A stretch of DNA of 64,000 nucleotides from an uncultured Microbulbifer sp. GTDB taxonomy: Bacteria > Pseudomonadota > Gammaproteobacteria > Pseudomonadales > Cellvibrionaceae. Position 1 is the stretch's first letter; each line of letters starts with the position of its first letter. Both the position numbers and the translations under genes were made by a program. Below, piece by piece: positions 55,605-64,000 of the stretch. The DNA is taken from assembly GCF_947504145.1 (NCBI RefSeq), contig NZ_CANNGQ010000001.1, forward strand, positions 62,001 to 126,000. The letters are read 5' to 3'. The notes below the pieces were generated by a model. The model ran no database searches. It had not been told where the DNA came from and was given only the letters and a program-made list of their open reading frames with translations.

Positions 55605-56702
55605 TTACGGACTGATAAAAATCCCACGCTTGTACAGGAACCGCAGTACCAGCCACTGCAGCAAAATTACCCCACAGGCAATCAGCAACGTGCCCGCCGC
55701 TTCCGGCAGGGCGGAAGCAATCCCACCAAATACACTTTTACTGCTGTACTGCCAGTTCACCAGGCTGGTACCGAGATACACGAGAATCGCATTGCAACCA
55801 ATCACCGAGAAAAAATAGGTGAAGGTTTTCCAGTGCCACATGTCCACAACCAGATAAAAAATACCCAGTAGAAGCAGGCAGCAGCCGCAGGTGATCAGTA
55901 CAAAAGAACTGGTCCACAGCTCCTTGTTGACGGGATAGATCCAGTGCCAAAGAAGGCCGATCAGCAGGCAGGCCACGGAGCCAATAAACAAGCCCTTCAG
56001 TATTGCCGGGTGATTCCCCGCGTGCTTACTGAGCCAGCGTCCAGCGAATACGCCGAACATCGCATTGGCAATGGGCGGAATAGTGGAGAGCACACCTTCA
56101 GGGTCGTAGGCACGGTTCTGATAAGTGATACCCGGCAGGAAATGTTGATCCACCCAGGCATTGATCGAGCCTTCCGGTGTGTAATCGCCAGCGACAGCCT
56201 GGATCAGCCAGTACCCCAGCAATATACCGGCAGTAATCGCGTACTGAGCGCGAATGCCAAAGTGCCACACAATCATCGCAGCAAAAAACCACGCAAAGCC
56301 GATACGGGCCAGCACACTGGCATAGCGGGTTTCACCCAGGTCAGCGGGAATACCAGTGCCCCAACCGTGGTTGTAAAGAACCCCCAGTAGAATCAGCAAA
56401 AACAGGCGTTTGATCGCCTTGCGATACACCGGTGCCCGCTGGCTGATCGGGAGCCCGCGCAACGACTTGTTGGCAAGTCCAAGGGTGACACCGGAGAGAA
56501 AAATAAACAGCGGAAAGATCAGGTCGTAAAAACTGAAGCCGTGCCATTCGGTGTGCTGCATCTGTCCGTGGCCAAACTGGAAAATGGACCACCCGGTGAG
56601 CGCAAATAGCGGTAGGAACAGTGCCTCGCCGCCGATGATCCAGAACATATCGAAGCCGCGCAGAGCGTCTACGGATGCAAGTCGTTGTTTTTTACTGACC
56701 AT
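55605..56702 (-). CDS. DUF5009 / heparan-glucosaminide N-acetyltransferase-like membrane protein
   Basis: 365 residues with about ten membrane helices. It begins with RLASVDALRGFDMFWIIGGEAL, the DALRG signature of the acyltransferase-3/HGSNAT-like families, and has a second block FSFYDLIFPLFIFLSGVTL. In chitin- and GlcNAc-using marine bacteria such proteins (NagX type) are linked with amino-sugar use. The nearby chitinase and GH16-like genes fit, but activity is not shown here. Confidence 0.85.
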   Translation of the reverse strand: MVSKKQRLASVDALRGFDMFWIIGGEALFLPLFALTGWSIFQFGHGQMQHTEWHGFSFYDLIFPLFIFLSGVTLGLANKSLRGLPISQRAPVYRKAIKRLFLLILLGVLYNHGWGTGIPADLGETRYASVLARIGFAWFFAAMIVWHFGIRAQYAITAGILLGYWLIQAVAGDYTPEGSINAWVDQHFLPGITYQNRAYDPEGVLSTIPPIANAMFGVFAGRWLSKHAGNHPAILKGLFIGSVACLLIGLLWHWIYPVNKELWTSSFVLITCGCCLLLLGIFYLVVDMWHWKTFTYFFSVIGCNAILVYLGTSLVNWQYSSKSVFGGIASALPEAAGTLLIACGVILLQWLVLRFLYKRGIFISP

Positions 56703-56789
56703 GGTTACTACTTTCTAAGTCAATGTTGTCGGTTTCGAAGTGGGGAGCGATCCAGGTCGCTCCGTACTTTTACGTGAAAATTCAGTGCA

Positions 56790-57779
56790 TCAAAGTCCGC
56801 AGGGAGACTCCAGCTTGGGGTTCCAGTCTGGCACGGTGTCGGTAAATACGATCTTATCGGTGCGAAGGTGCTGTACCTGTTGAGAAACCTCTTCCGGGCT
56901 CAGTACTTCATCAGCGATGTGATATACCCAATCTACTTCCTGTTCATAGGTGCGCAGCTCAGTGGAGTCGATAAGCCCTTCCTGGGTGAACCACAGGTTG
57001 AAGTTGATCGACATCGGCTCTTCCGGGTATACGTGTTCACTGTGTTCGGCAAACAGCTCCCCGTCGACATAGTAGCGAATCTTGTTGTCTGCGGCCTGTA
57101 GAACCAGGGTATGCCAGCCGGCAAAGCTGCCGGGCTTGGTGCTGTACTCATTGTCTTTCACAAACGGGTCAAGCTTGAAGGTTTCCCAGCTGGTAGCAAA
57201 AAGTGCGTTGTCCGGCTCACCCCAACCGCCGTTGGCAAGATATTCGAAGTCCATCTCGCTGTAGTCCGGGTCCATGTCCGCCTTGAGAGGGCTGATGGTG
57301 TAAAAGGTCTCGATGATCTGATCGCCATCGGGTCCAGAAGTAGGCTCATCGCGGAAGAAAACCCGCGCAGCATAGGTGCCGGCCAGGTATTTACGCTGAT
57401 GGCAAAACTGAGTGTGTTGCGTGTTGTCGCTGCTACCGTCGGTCGAGGAGGTCATACGCAGAAGTGTATTCCCCGGGTTCTTCGCATCCGGCAGAAAGCT
57501 GATCCCATCCCCAGACCAGCGTGCGCCAGTAACCCCGGGGTGGCCAGTTTCACTGCGGGCTTTCCACTGGTTTTTCCCCATTTCTTCCAGCGAGCCATAG
57601 GAAAAATCGTCAAAAAATACCTTGCTGCCCTGCTTATCGTCGGCAGTTACAGCGGCAGCGTGTACGGCATTTTCCGTTGGTGCCACTTTTACTGTGCCGC
57701 CGTCGCTGTTCCCACATCCGCTGATCGTCAGTGCGACAACCGCTATGGTCACATGCGAGGGGTTAACGAGCAATTTCAT
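56790..57779 (-). CDS. GH16-like secreted lipoprotein (glycan hydrolase)
   Basis: 329 residues from the ATG at 57779, chosen for the AAGGAAA upstream and because it gives a lipoprotein signal (VVALTISGC, Cys22). The concanavalin-like fold of GH16 is suggested by FFDDFSYGSLEEMGKNQW, and the catalytic pattern ExDxE reads SEMDFEY (E175, D177, E179). GH16 enzymes cut beta-1,3/1,4 glucans or galactans such as laminarin, agar or carrageenan; the exact substrate is not clear. It is anchored to the outer membrane or periplasmic face. Confidence 0.8.
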   Translation of the reverse strand: MKLLVNPSHVTIAVVALTISGCGNSDGGTVKVAPTENAVHAAAVTADDKQGSKVFFDDFSYGSLEEMGKNQWKARSETGHPGVTGARWSGDGISFLPDAKNPGNTLLRMTSSTDGSSDNTQHTQFCHQRKYLAGTYAARVFFRDEPTSGPDGDQIIETFYTISPLKADMDPDYSEMDFEYLANGGWGEPDNALFATSWETFKLDPFVKDNEYSTKPGSFAGWHTLVLQAADNKIRYYVDGELFAEHSEHVYPEEPMSINFNLWFTQEGLIDSTELRTYEQEVDWVYHIADEVLSPEEVSQQVQHLRTDKIVFTDTVPDWNPKLESPCGL

Positions 57780-57813
57780 CGTGATTTCCTTATTTTTTAA
57801 CAGATAGTTAAAC

Positions 57814-57840
57814 GAAAAAAGCCCCGACCGGAGTCGGGGC
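57814..57840 (-). terminator. Intrinsic terminator of the chitinase gene
   Basis: On the minus strand GCCCCGAC pairs with GTCGGGGC (57821-57828 and 57833-57840) and is followed by a run of T (A run at 57815-57820 on plus). It separates the chitinase transcript from the GH16-like gene downstream. Confidence 0.88.
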
Positions 57841-57985
57841 GAACATAGGAGCAAATCCTGTACAGGAGTTCCTATCAGTTACAACGCAGAGAGAGAATTT
57901 TTAAAAACAATCTGTTAGTTCCAACCATCCTGTGAGATTGGCCGGCGCTGCGCCGCCGGCCGGGTAAATCCATTTTTAAGTCCGA

Positions 57986-60900
57986 TTACATGGTGCAGAT
58001 AAACTGCCAGCTGCCATCCGCAGTGCCCGGTACAGATTGGGTCCACCACTTGGCCTGGAAGACGCTGCCATCGTGGATGATCTGGTCGCCGCTGGCGGCG
58101 TGGTTGCTGCGCGGCCATTCCGGGTAGGTCACCAGTCCGCTGGTGTTAACACCGGCATCGGCACAGGTATCGCCGCCACCGCCAGATGAACTGGAGCTGG
58201 AGGAGCTACCGCCGCCGCTGCCGAGTTCGGCCACCGGCAGATCCGGGTATTCGAACGCCAGTGCGTAGGTGGTGCCGTTAATGGTGGCGGTGTAGGCCTG
58301 CGGACCGGAAACCGGGAGGTAGTAGTTCAGGGTCATGTCCCAGGTTTCGCCGTCGGCCAGATCCTGCCAGCCGGGGAGGCTGAAGCGCACGCGGTGGAAT
58401 TCGTTTTCCAGGCCGCCCACGTTACCGCCGCCGGCATTGGCGCCATCTTCGATCACTTCCAGACCGGCACCGCTCTGGTCGGTGATGATGTTGGAAGTGG
58501 AGGTCGGCATGTCGAATTCGAACACGGTGCCGCCCGGCAATACACCGCCGGTGTTGTTGGTGATGTACAGCTTCGGATTCAGCGGGTAATTCTGGTCGCC
58601 CAGTTTGAACTCGGTGATTTCGATACCGATATCCAGTGCTTCTTCCGGCACTACGCGGTCGGTGCGCAGGTGGCGGTAATTGCTGGCGTTGGTGAACTTG
58701 TCGTAGGCGAGGGTGGTGAGGGTGTCACCCATGTAGTACTCGCCTTTTGCTGCGTCGAAGTCGTAGTCGCCGGCCAGTTCCCAGAACATGATGCCGCCCA
58801 CACCCTGATCGATGACGTACTGGACTTTGGCGTCCATGGACTCTTCATCTTCGGTGGAGATGTACACGCTCTTCTCGGCATTCCACAGCCACGGGGCTTC
58901 GGAGACGCTGTCGTAGTTGCGTACATAAGTACCTACCAGCGCGTCGTCCGGGTCGTTGGCTGGATCCAGGCCGTAATCGGTGATGTAGCTACCGAGGATG
59001 CCGTTCTCCAGGTTCTTGGCGTGCCACATGGGGTTGGAGCCCGCGCCCATTTCGTTGCCGCCTTCGTCCAGGTCGTGCCACATGTTGTCGATACCAACCG
59101 CGCCGTGACCGCAATCGGCTGCTCCGCCGGTACCTTCGGGGCATTCGGACTGCGAAGGCAGAGCCGCAGAGCCGCCGAGACCATTGTCACCGCCGGATAC
59201 GCCCTGCCAGCCGCGGGTGTAGTAAGGAATACCCACGTTGATGCGGCCTGCGGGCATGGAGCCGCGGAAGTACTTCACGGCCCAATCGATATTCAGGTAG
59301 CCAATGCCACCGTACTGGGAAGTGGAGTAAACACTGGCGGCTGCCAGCTCCGGGTCATTGCCGTTGTCGAACAGTGCGGAGTTGTGGCCAACGTATTCAT
59401 TCCACGCCCCGTGCAGGTCGTAGGTCATGATGTTGACGTAATCCAGATACTGGGTGATCTGCATGGTTTCCATGCCGCGCAGCAGGTAGCCGGAAGACGG
59501 CGATGCGATGGTCAGCATGTAGTGGGTGCCGTCCTGCTCGCCCGCTTCGTCCAGCTTCTCGCGCAGTACGCGCATCAGCTCAACGTAGGATTCCATCAAC
59601 GAGCCGCGCAGGGGGTTGGCGATGCCGAAGTCCAGCGGGTTACCGGCGTCATTCATGGTGGTCGGGTATTCGTAATCGATATCCACACCGTCGAAGCCGT
59701 ACTCGCGGATAAAGTCCACGGAGGAGTCGGCGAAGGCTTCGATACCCTGATGGTTGATGCTGCCGTCGGCGTTGGTGGTCATGGTGTAGAAACCACCGTC
59801 GGCCACGCGATCGCCATTCTCATTAAAGTGGCCACCGGTCTCGGCCCAGCCGCCTACAGAAACCAGGGTTTTCACTTCCGGATGCTGTTCCTTGTATTTG
59901 GACAGCTGGTTGAAGTGGCCCTTGTAGGCGTAGTCCGGATCGGTTTCTGCACCGGCAATACCGGTCCATTCCATACCGGTGGCGGGGTTGGCCGGGTCGC
60001 TGGTGTTGCCCACAGATACGGAGTAGTCGCTGCCCACGTGGGCGAAGGCGTAGTTGATGTGGGTGATCTTGCCCCAGGGAATGTCTTTTACCAGGTAGCT
60101 GGGCTGGCCGTTGGCGCCATTCCGCCAGCTGGTGAAGTAGCCGATGATACGGCGCGGGTGATCGGCACCCATGTCTTCACGGCCCTCTGCGTCGTAGATG
60201 TCGCAGTAGTTGGGCGCGGTGCCTGGGGAGGTGTAGAGGCCGTCGGGGCGACAGGGGTGGTTGGTGACCGGTGGAACCTGCTCATCATCGATAGAGATGG
60301 TTGCTTCCGCAGAGGCTTCCAGGTTGTCGTTATCGGTGGCCACTACAGAAATAGTGTGACTGCCCAGGATGGCGGTCCACTCGGTGCTGTAGGGGGCGCT
60401 GGTGTCGGTGCTCAGCAGACTGCCATCGACGTAGAAAGCGACCTGAGTGACGCTGCCATCGCTGTCGGATGCGCTGGCAGTAATGGTCAGGCTGTCGCCG
60501 GTAGTGTGTGTCGAACCATTCGCCGGTGCGGTGATGCTCACCTGCGGGGCGACCGGGCCGACTACGATGTCTTCTTCCACGGTGAAGGACACCGGAGCGG
60601 TGGTGGTGCTTAGGTCGTCGTTGTCGGTGACTTGAGCGGTGAGGCTGTGGTCGCCGGCCGTGGCGGCCCAGGATGCTTCCCAGGGGGCGGCAGTGTCGGT
60701 GGCGACGAGAGTGCCATCTACAAAGAACTCTACCGAGGTTACCTGTCCGTCTTCATCGGACGCGGAAACGGAGAAGACAACGCTGTCATTTTCGCTGAAA
60801 GTGGCTCCGCCAGTAGGCGCGGCAATAGAGCCCTGGGGTGGTGTGAGCGGAGGATTTTCACTGTCACAGGCGCCGAGCAGTTTCCATTCCTGATACTGGC

Positions 60901-61102
60901 CAGAGTATTGCTCGGGGTTCTGATTTTGGGTCCACCACTTCGCCTCGTAGGCGTTGTCGTTGTACTGGACCTGGGCGCCAGTGGAGTAGGACGGACCTGC
61001 TTCCCACGTGGCTAAGGAAGTGCAGTCGACAGCGGCGTAGCCGTGTCCTGCAGAGAGCATGGCAGCGGTCACCAGACCGAGCCGGAGCTTGTTGCTGATC
61101 AT
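57986..61102 (-). CDS. Secreted multidomain GH18 chitinase
   Basis: 1038 residues from ATG 61102, which has AAGGTG upstream and gives a clean signal peptide (LVTAAMLSAGHGYA). Domains: CBM5/12-type chitin-binding module (about 25-75, with AYEAKWWTQNQNPE), two Ig-like repeats (about 85-180 and 185-275, each with VTSVEFFVDG or VTQVAFYVDG), the GH18 catalytic domain with FDGVDIDYEYP near 470-480 (DxxDxDxE complete), a Gly/Ser-rich linker with an eight-Ser run, and a second CBM5/12 (FQAKWWTQSVPGT) ending at the C-terminus. Exported enzyme for degrading crystalline chitin. Confidence 0.96.
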   Translation of the reverse strand: MISNKLRLGLVTAAMLSAGHGYAAVDCTSLATWEAGPSYSTGAQVQYNDNAYEAKWWTQNQNPEQYSGQYQEWKLLGACDSENPPLTPPQGSIAAPTGGATFSENDSVVFSVSASDEDGQVTSVEFFVDGTLVATDTAAPWEASWAATAGDHSLTAQVTDNDDLSTTTAPVSFTVEEDIVVGPVAPQVSITAPANGSTHTTGDSLTITASASDSDGSVTQVAFYVDGSLLSTDTSAPYSTEWTAILGSHTISVVATDNDNLEASAEATISIDDEQVPPVTNHPCRPDGLYTSPGTAPNYCDIYDAEGREDMGADHPRRIIGYFTSWRNGANGQPSYLVKDIPWGKITHINYAFAHVGSDYSVSVGNTSDPANPATGMEWTGIAGAETDPDYAYKGHFNQLSKYKEQHPEVKTLVSVGGWAETGGHFNENGDRVADGGFYTMTTNADGSINHQGIEAFADSSVDFIREYGFDGVDIDYEYPTTMNDAGNPLDFGIANPLRGSLMESYVELMRVLREKLDEAGEQDGTHYMLTIASPSSGYLLRGMETMQITQYLDYVNIMTYDLHGAWNEYVGHNSALFDNGNDPELAAASVYSTSQYGGIGYLNIDWAVKYFRGSMPAGRINVGIPYYTRGWQGVSGGDNGLGGSAALPSQSECPEGTGGAADCGHGAVGIDNMWHDLDEGGNEMGAGSNPMWHAKNLENGILGSYITDYGLDPANDPDDALVGTYVRNYDSVSEAPWLWNAEKSVYISTEDEESMDAKVQYVIDQGVGGIMFWELAGDYDFDAAKGEYYMGDTLTTLAYDKFTNASNYRHLRTDRVVPEEALDIGIEITEFKLGDQNYPLNPKLYITNNTGGVLPGGTVFEFDMPTSTSNIITDQSGAGLEVIEDGANAGGGNVGGLENEFHRVRFSLPGWQDLADGETWDMTLNYYLPVSGPQAYTATINGTTYALAFEYPDLPVAELGSGGGSSSSSSSSGGGGDTCADAGVNTSGLVTYPEWPRSNHAASGDQIIHDGSVFQAKWWTQSVPGTADGSWQFICTM

Positions 61103-61356
61103 ATAATGTTCACCTTGCGGCCGTTTATTTTTATATAAAGTCGACGCTAGTACCTCGGCGCCGCCAAATGACATCGCTGTCAAAATAGCAACCGGGTTCA
61201 GCCGAGGCAATAGGGAGATTTCATAAAGGGGTAATATTTGGCGAATCCAGCGCCAACTTCTTCACTTTCGAGCGCGAAGTGGGAGGGAGATCACACGCAT
61301 CCGCCCGAAGGCATCGGGGCGGATGGCGCTAAATAAGACTGGGTGTGGGCGGTGAA

Positions 61357-61815
61357 CTACATGTCCCAGAGGGAGTTTGTGGCCATGGAAAGGGTGATGC
61401 GCTCTTTGTCCTGAATGTGTTTCAGGTTTTCGAACACCTCTTTGACTTCCGCCGATTCGATGGTCCCGTAGACAGAGTGATAGAGCTCGGAAAAGTACCG
61501 GTCCACTTCCTGGCCAAGCTGATTGATTTCTTCAATGCTGGGCTTGTCACTCAGATAGAGGTTTTTGATCAGGTCGCCGGCACTCTCTTCATGGGTGTAC
61601 TGAAGCCAGGTCTGCATGACCTTCTGCTCGGCAACGGCACCGTAGTTTTTCAGGTTGTTGGCCATGCGCAGCTCGTGCTCGTGCAAGTGCTTTAGCAGCA
61701 ACTGCGTGCGGTTGTCCTGTGCATTGTCCATCAGCTGCTGGTAAACACCGGCGATATCCAGGTGGAATTTCTGGGCGTTTTTGAGAACTTCATGGGCCTG
61801 TTTGAACGTCTTCAT
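61357..61815 (-). CDS. Ferritin-like helical-bundle protein, unknown
   Basis: 152 residues, almost fully helical by appearance. His/Glu-rich segments HLHEHELRMANNL and TWLQYTHEES resemble di-metal ferritin-like or hemerythrin-like bundles, but a complete pair of ExxH motifs is not obvious. No signal peptide. It stands alone between the chitinase and desaturase genes. Function not recognised. Confidence 0.7.
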   Translation of the reverse strand: MKTFKQAHEVLKNAQKFHLDIAGVYQQLMDNAQDNRTQLLLKHLHEHELRMANNLKNYGAVAEQKVMQTWLQYTHEESAGDLIKNLYLSDKPSIEEINQLGQEVDRYFSELYHSVYGTIESAEVKEVFENLKHIQDKERITLSMATNSLWDM

Positions 61816-61962
61816 CTCTGCGCCTTCTCAGTGGTTAACCTAATTATAGTTTTCTCAGTGGGGCCGTTGGTGGGGGAAGTGGCAAGTTTCTCTTATGGTT
61901 ATAGTGCATATCTGCGGGCGTTCAAGTCGTCATTTCGGCAATATCGTCGGGGCTGCAGATAC

Positions 61963-61989
61963 AAAAAAGGCGACCACTTGGGTCGCCTT
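61963..61989 (-). terminator. Intrinsic terminator of the desaturase gene
   Basis: Minus-strand AAGGCGACC pairs with GGTCGCCTT (61967-61975 and 61981-61989), followed by a T-run, 9 bp after the desaturase stop. Confidence 0.9.
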
Positions 61990-61997
61990 GTTTATTT

Positions 61998-63140
61998 CTA
62001 CGCCGCCGCTGGGGCCAGATGGAATTGCTCGGTCATGATCTGCAGGCGCTTGCGCTGCATTTTCAGACTGTATTCCAGCTCTTTGACGCGGGTGCGGATT
62101 GCCGCATTTTCCCAGGTGCTCAGCAGGCGCTCGCGGGCATTTTCATAGCGTTGTTGCTGCAGTTCTTTCCACTCGGCAAGCGCCGCGGAAAAATCTTGTG
62201 CCTCTCGCTCCAGTAGCTGCCGCCAGCTTTCGCAATGTTTGGATTGTTCGAGCTTTTTCTCGGCGCGTTTGAACTGCATGGTCAGCATGGCGCGCTGAAT
62301 GCGCATGGCCGGCACGGTTTTCAGGTTGCGCGCCAGGCCCAGCCAGCTCGCCGTCTTGATCAGCCACTTGGTGGGATCCCACTGGTACCAGCGGATACCG
62401 TTGCGGTAATCGGTCTGAAAGATGTGGTGGTAGTTGTGATAGCCCTCACCAAAGGTGAAAAACGCCAGCAGGTCGTTGTCGCGCGCGGTGTTTTCATCGG
62501 TATAGGGGCGGCGGCCCCAGATGTGTGCGAGGGAGTTGATAAAGAAGGTGGTGTGGTGGTTGACCACAATGCGCAGCACGCCGGCAAGCAACAGCATGCC
62601 GATCACGTCGCCGGTCAGCAGGCCGAGCACGAGGGGCACGCCCACATTCATTGCCACAGTAACTGGCACATAGTGGTTGTGCTGCCACATCACAATTTTG
62701 TCGCGTTGCAGATCCTTGGCATTGTCGAAATCTTCCGCACCACTCGGGTACTCCCGCAGCATCCAGCCGATGTGGGAGAACCAGAATCCGCGCTTGGCGG
62801 AATAAGGGTCTTGATCGTTGTCGTCGCAGTGACGGTGGTGGCGGCGATGGCCGGAACACCAGATCAGCGCACTGTTCTGCAGCGCGGCGGCGCCAAACAG
62901 CGCATAAAAGAGGCGCAGGGACCAGTGTGCTTCATAGGTACGGTGGGACCATAGGCGGTGATAGCCCGCGGTAATGGACAAGCCGCAAAAGGCACCCAGG
63001 ACGGCGAATGCCAGCCACTGGTACCAGTGGTAACCAACCAGGAAGCCGTACAACGGTACGAGGGTCACGGCCACCAGTGCGGTACTGGCAAAGAGTACGG
63101 TCGTGAGCCAGATACGTGGGGCCTCGGGAACTGCTTTCAT
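61998..63140 (-). CDS. Acyl-CoA / fatty-acid delta-9 desaturase
   Basis: 380 residues from ATG 63140; longer in-frame extensions lack a ribosome site. Integral membrane di-iron desaturase with the three histidine boxes: HRLWSH, HRRHH and HNYHH, set among four membrane helices. It introduces a double bond into saturated acyl chains, adjusting membrane fluidity. The C-terminal about 90 residues are a charged coiled-coil extension (FKRAEKKLEQSKHCESW and onward), beyond the usual core. Confidence 0.93.
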   Translation of the reverse strand: MKAVPEAPRIWLTTVLFASTALVAVTLVPLYGFLVGYHWYQWLAFAVLGAFCGLSITAGYHRLWSHRTYEAHWSLRLFYALFGAAALQNSALIWCSGHRRHHRHCDDNDQDPYSAKRGFWFSHIGWMLREYPSGAEDFDNAKDLQRDKIVMWQHNHYVPVTVAMNVGVPLVLGLLTGDVIGMLLLAGVLRIVVNHHTTFFINSLAHIWGRRPYTDENTARDNDLLAFFTFGEGYHNYHHIFQTDYRNGIRWYQWDPTKWLIKTASWLGLARNLKTVPAMRIQRAMLTMQFKRAEKKLEQSKHCESWRQLLEREAQDFSAALAEWKELQQQRYENARERLLSTWENAAIRTRVKELEYSLKMQRKRLQIMTEQFHLAPAAA

Positions 63141-63540
63141 ATGTTTACAACCTTGTTTGAGCCTTCCGATCTCGATCCCGGCAGTTTGTTCGCGGGTCGA
63201 AAGCGAAATCCTACCGCAGATGCCCGGTCGGGACACGTCATTCGAGGGCAGTATGGCCTATGTGAGACTTCGATAACTGGAAATCGTGCGCTGTCGGGAC
63301 GGGAAAAGTGCACTATTCGGGAATGGAAAGTCACATTACGGCGGAAAGGTCGGTTTGCGCATTGTTTTGGTGCAAGAGTGAGTTTTTGCGTTCATTCTTG
63401 GGTCGAGCGCTGTCATTTATCGGCAACAGTGGCGTCGTTAGCACAGATATTTCATTGGCACGCAGATCTTGGTGGTCACCGTTTGATCAATTTCGGGCGC
63501 CAAGGGGGATTTTTAAGAAATTTTTAGCTTTTTTCAAAAG
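63141..63540. other. Gene-free region upstream of the desaturase gene
   Basis: About 400 bp. Open frames here (for example 63,308 onward on plus) have no ribosome site or protein-like composition. It should contain the desaturase promoter on the minus strand and upstream activator sites for the sigma-54 promoter; none could be defined. Confidence 0.5.
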
Positions 63541-63557
63541 TTGGCACACCGGTTGCA
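63541..63557 (+). promoter_or_regulatory. Sigma-54 (RpoN) promoter
   Basis: TTGGCAC-N5-TTGCA matches the -24/-12 consensus completely. The GC of the -12 element is at 63555-63556, so transcription should start near 63,567, the first base of a hairpin. Confidence 0.85.
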
Positions 63558-63566
63558 ATACCTTAA

Positions 63567-63692
63567 GCGTGGGCCGCGAGGTCCACGCTCCGGGAATCCA
63601 TCACGGGTTATGGCATACGAAATAATGCGTGACTTCCCGTTTTCTCTCATCATCGCTATTTTGGGCCCCGCATTGCGGGGCCTTTTTTTATC
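63567..63692 (+). ncRNA. Candidate sigma-54-dependent structured small RNA
   Basis: From the predicted start, GCGTGGGCC (63567-63575) pairs with GGTCCACGC (63580-63588) around a GCGA (GNRA) tetraloop. A second imperfect helix pairs GGGAA...CACG (63592 on) with CGTG...TTCCC (to about 63,639). A strong terminator ends the transcript near 63,690. There is no credible ORF in the about 125 nt. It could instead be the attenuated leader of the following gene, since the terminator precedes that gene by about 90 bp. Confidence 0.6.
63664..63689 (+). terminator. Intrinsic terminator of the candidate small RNA
   Basis: GGCCCCGC (63664-63671) pairs with GCGGGGCC (63675-63682), followed by seven T. Confidence 0.93.
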
Positions 63693-63778
63693 TGCCGATA
63701 AGTGATTCACTACCCCCAGATATTCCCGGAATTTTAAGTGGCTACTGGCTGTGCGTTGGCAGCTCTGACGGCGAAATA

Positions 63779-64000
63779 GTGTTGAACTCTGAATCCTCTC
63801 AATCTCAAGCAGTCAGCCTGAATCTCGCTACCCCCGGTGAGCTTGACAGCTTGGAGCCAAAGCAGGCCCTGACCCAGGTGCGCTACCTGCACAGTCTGCT
63901 ATTGAGTGCCAATCGAGGGGTCTGGGAGTGGCATCCCGAGAGCGGCGCCCAGCGCGCGACAGGAAACCTCTGGCTACAGCTACACCGGGATCCCGAAGCT
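63779..64000 (+). CDS. N-terminus of a PAS-like signalling protein (partial)
   Basis: The frame is open to the window end. From GTG 63779 it reads MLNSESSQSQAVSLNL and later VRYLHSLLLSANRGVWEWHP, which resembles the first helix and strand of a PAS sensor domain. The same frame is open and protein-like further upstream (PPDIPGILSGYWLCVGSSDG) back to about 63,692 without an ATG, so the true start is uncertain. The output domain lies outside the window. Confidence 0.5.
   Translation, partial: MLNSESSQSQAVSLNLATPGELDSLEPKQALTQVRYLHSLLLSANRGVWEWHPESGAQRATGNLWLQLHRDPEA

Noticed and set aside
58394..60613. 739-codon plus-strand open frame
   Set aside because: It is antisense to the GH18 chitinase, whose domains and active site are unmistakable; the antisense frame has no recognisable domain and reflects codon bias.
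63308..63625. 105-codon plus-strand open frame
   Set aside because: It runs through the sigma-54 promoter and start of the structured RNA, lacks a ribosome site and has no protein-like features.

Overview
The window looks like the chromosome of a marine, chitin-degrading gammaproteobacterium of the Microbulbifer/Saccharophagus type (inference). The reasons are a complete gammaproteobacterial division/cell-wall (dcw) cluster with meso-DAP type murE, class A RNase P RNA, a secreted multidomain GH18 chitinase with CBM5/12 domains, a GH16-like lipoprotein and a sigma-54 type promoter. The host DNA is fairly GC-rich; parts of the inserted DNA (about 2.3-5.7 kb and 19.5-22.7 kb) read visibly more AT-rich.

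Layout: (1) 1-875: 3' end of rsmI, then a full-length rnpB. (2) About 870-30,644: an integrated element of roughly 29.8 kb whose target is the 3' half of rnpB. A 171-bp piece of rnpB (699-869) is repeated at 30,474-30,644 with one mismatch, a tyrosine integrase sits beside the intact copy, and 13-bp inverted repeats flank the two junctions. The left rnpB is a chimera: its 5' strand is chromosomal and its last bases come from the element. The element carries a Sel1-repeat lipoprotein, a RadC-like protein, a serine recombinase with a nonsense codon, a WYL regulator with two matching operator-like repeats and an adjoining unknown gene, a small MazG-like operon, a DUF2779 protein with a Cas4-like nuclease half, a type I restriction-modification locus (hsdM, hsdS ... 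hsdR), and at the right end a Cro/YdaS-like repressor plus a primase-helicase replication protein. No conjugation or phage structural genes were seen.

(3) The most unusual part lies inside the type I locus. Between hsdS and hsdR is a truncated AlbA_2-domain gene followed by five tightly overlapping genes (15,966-22,743): a LOG/SLOG protein fused to a kinase-like domain, a small M20 metallohydrolase lacking the lid domain, an asparagine-synthase-like amidotransferase, an arylamine N-acetyltransferase-fold enzyme, and a two-domain glycosyltransferase. Together they look like an undescribed small-molecule or modification pathway carried as defence-island cargo. The function is unknown.

(4) 30,645-31,381: the displaced native rnpB end, a hairpin, and a cysH-like gene. 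(5) 31,774-49,754: the dcw cluster mraZ-rsmH-ftsL-ftsI-murE-murF-mraY-murD-ftsW-murG-murC-ftsQ-ftsA-ftsZ-lpxC, preceded by a strong promoter and six GTGG repeats at 10-11 nt spacing (MraZ operator). No ddl gene lies between murC and ftsQ. (6) 50,008-55,573: M23 peptidase, secA, argJ, mutT. (7) 55,605-63,140, minus strand: DUF5009 membrane protein, GH16-like lipoprotein, chitinase, ferritin-like protein and fatty-acid desaturase. (8) 63,541-63,692: a sigma-54 promoter followed by a compact, highly structured, terminated transcript (candidate sRNA), then the start of a PAS-like protein running off the window.
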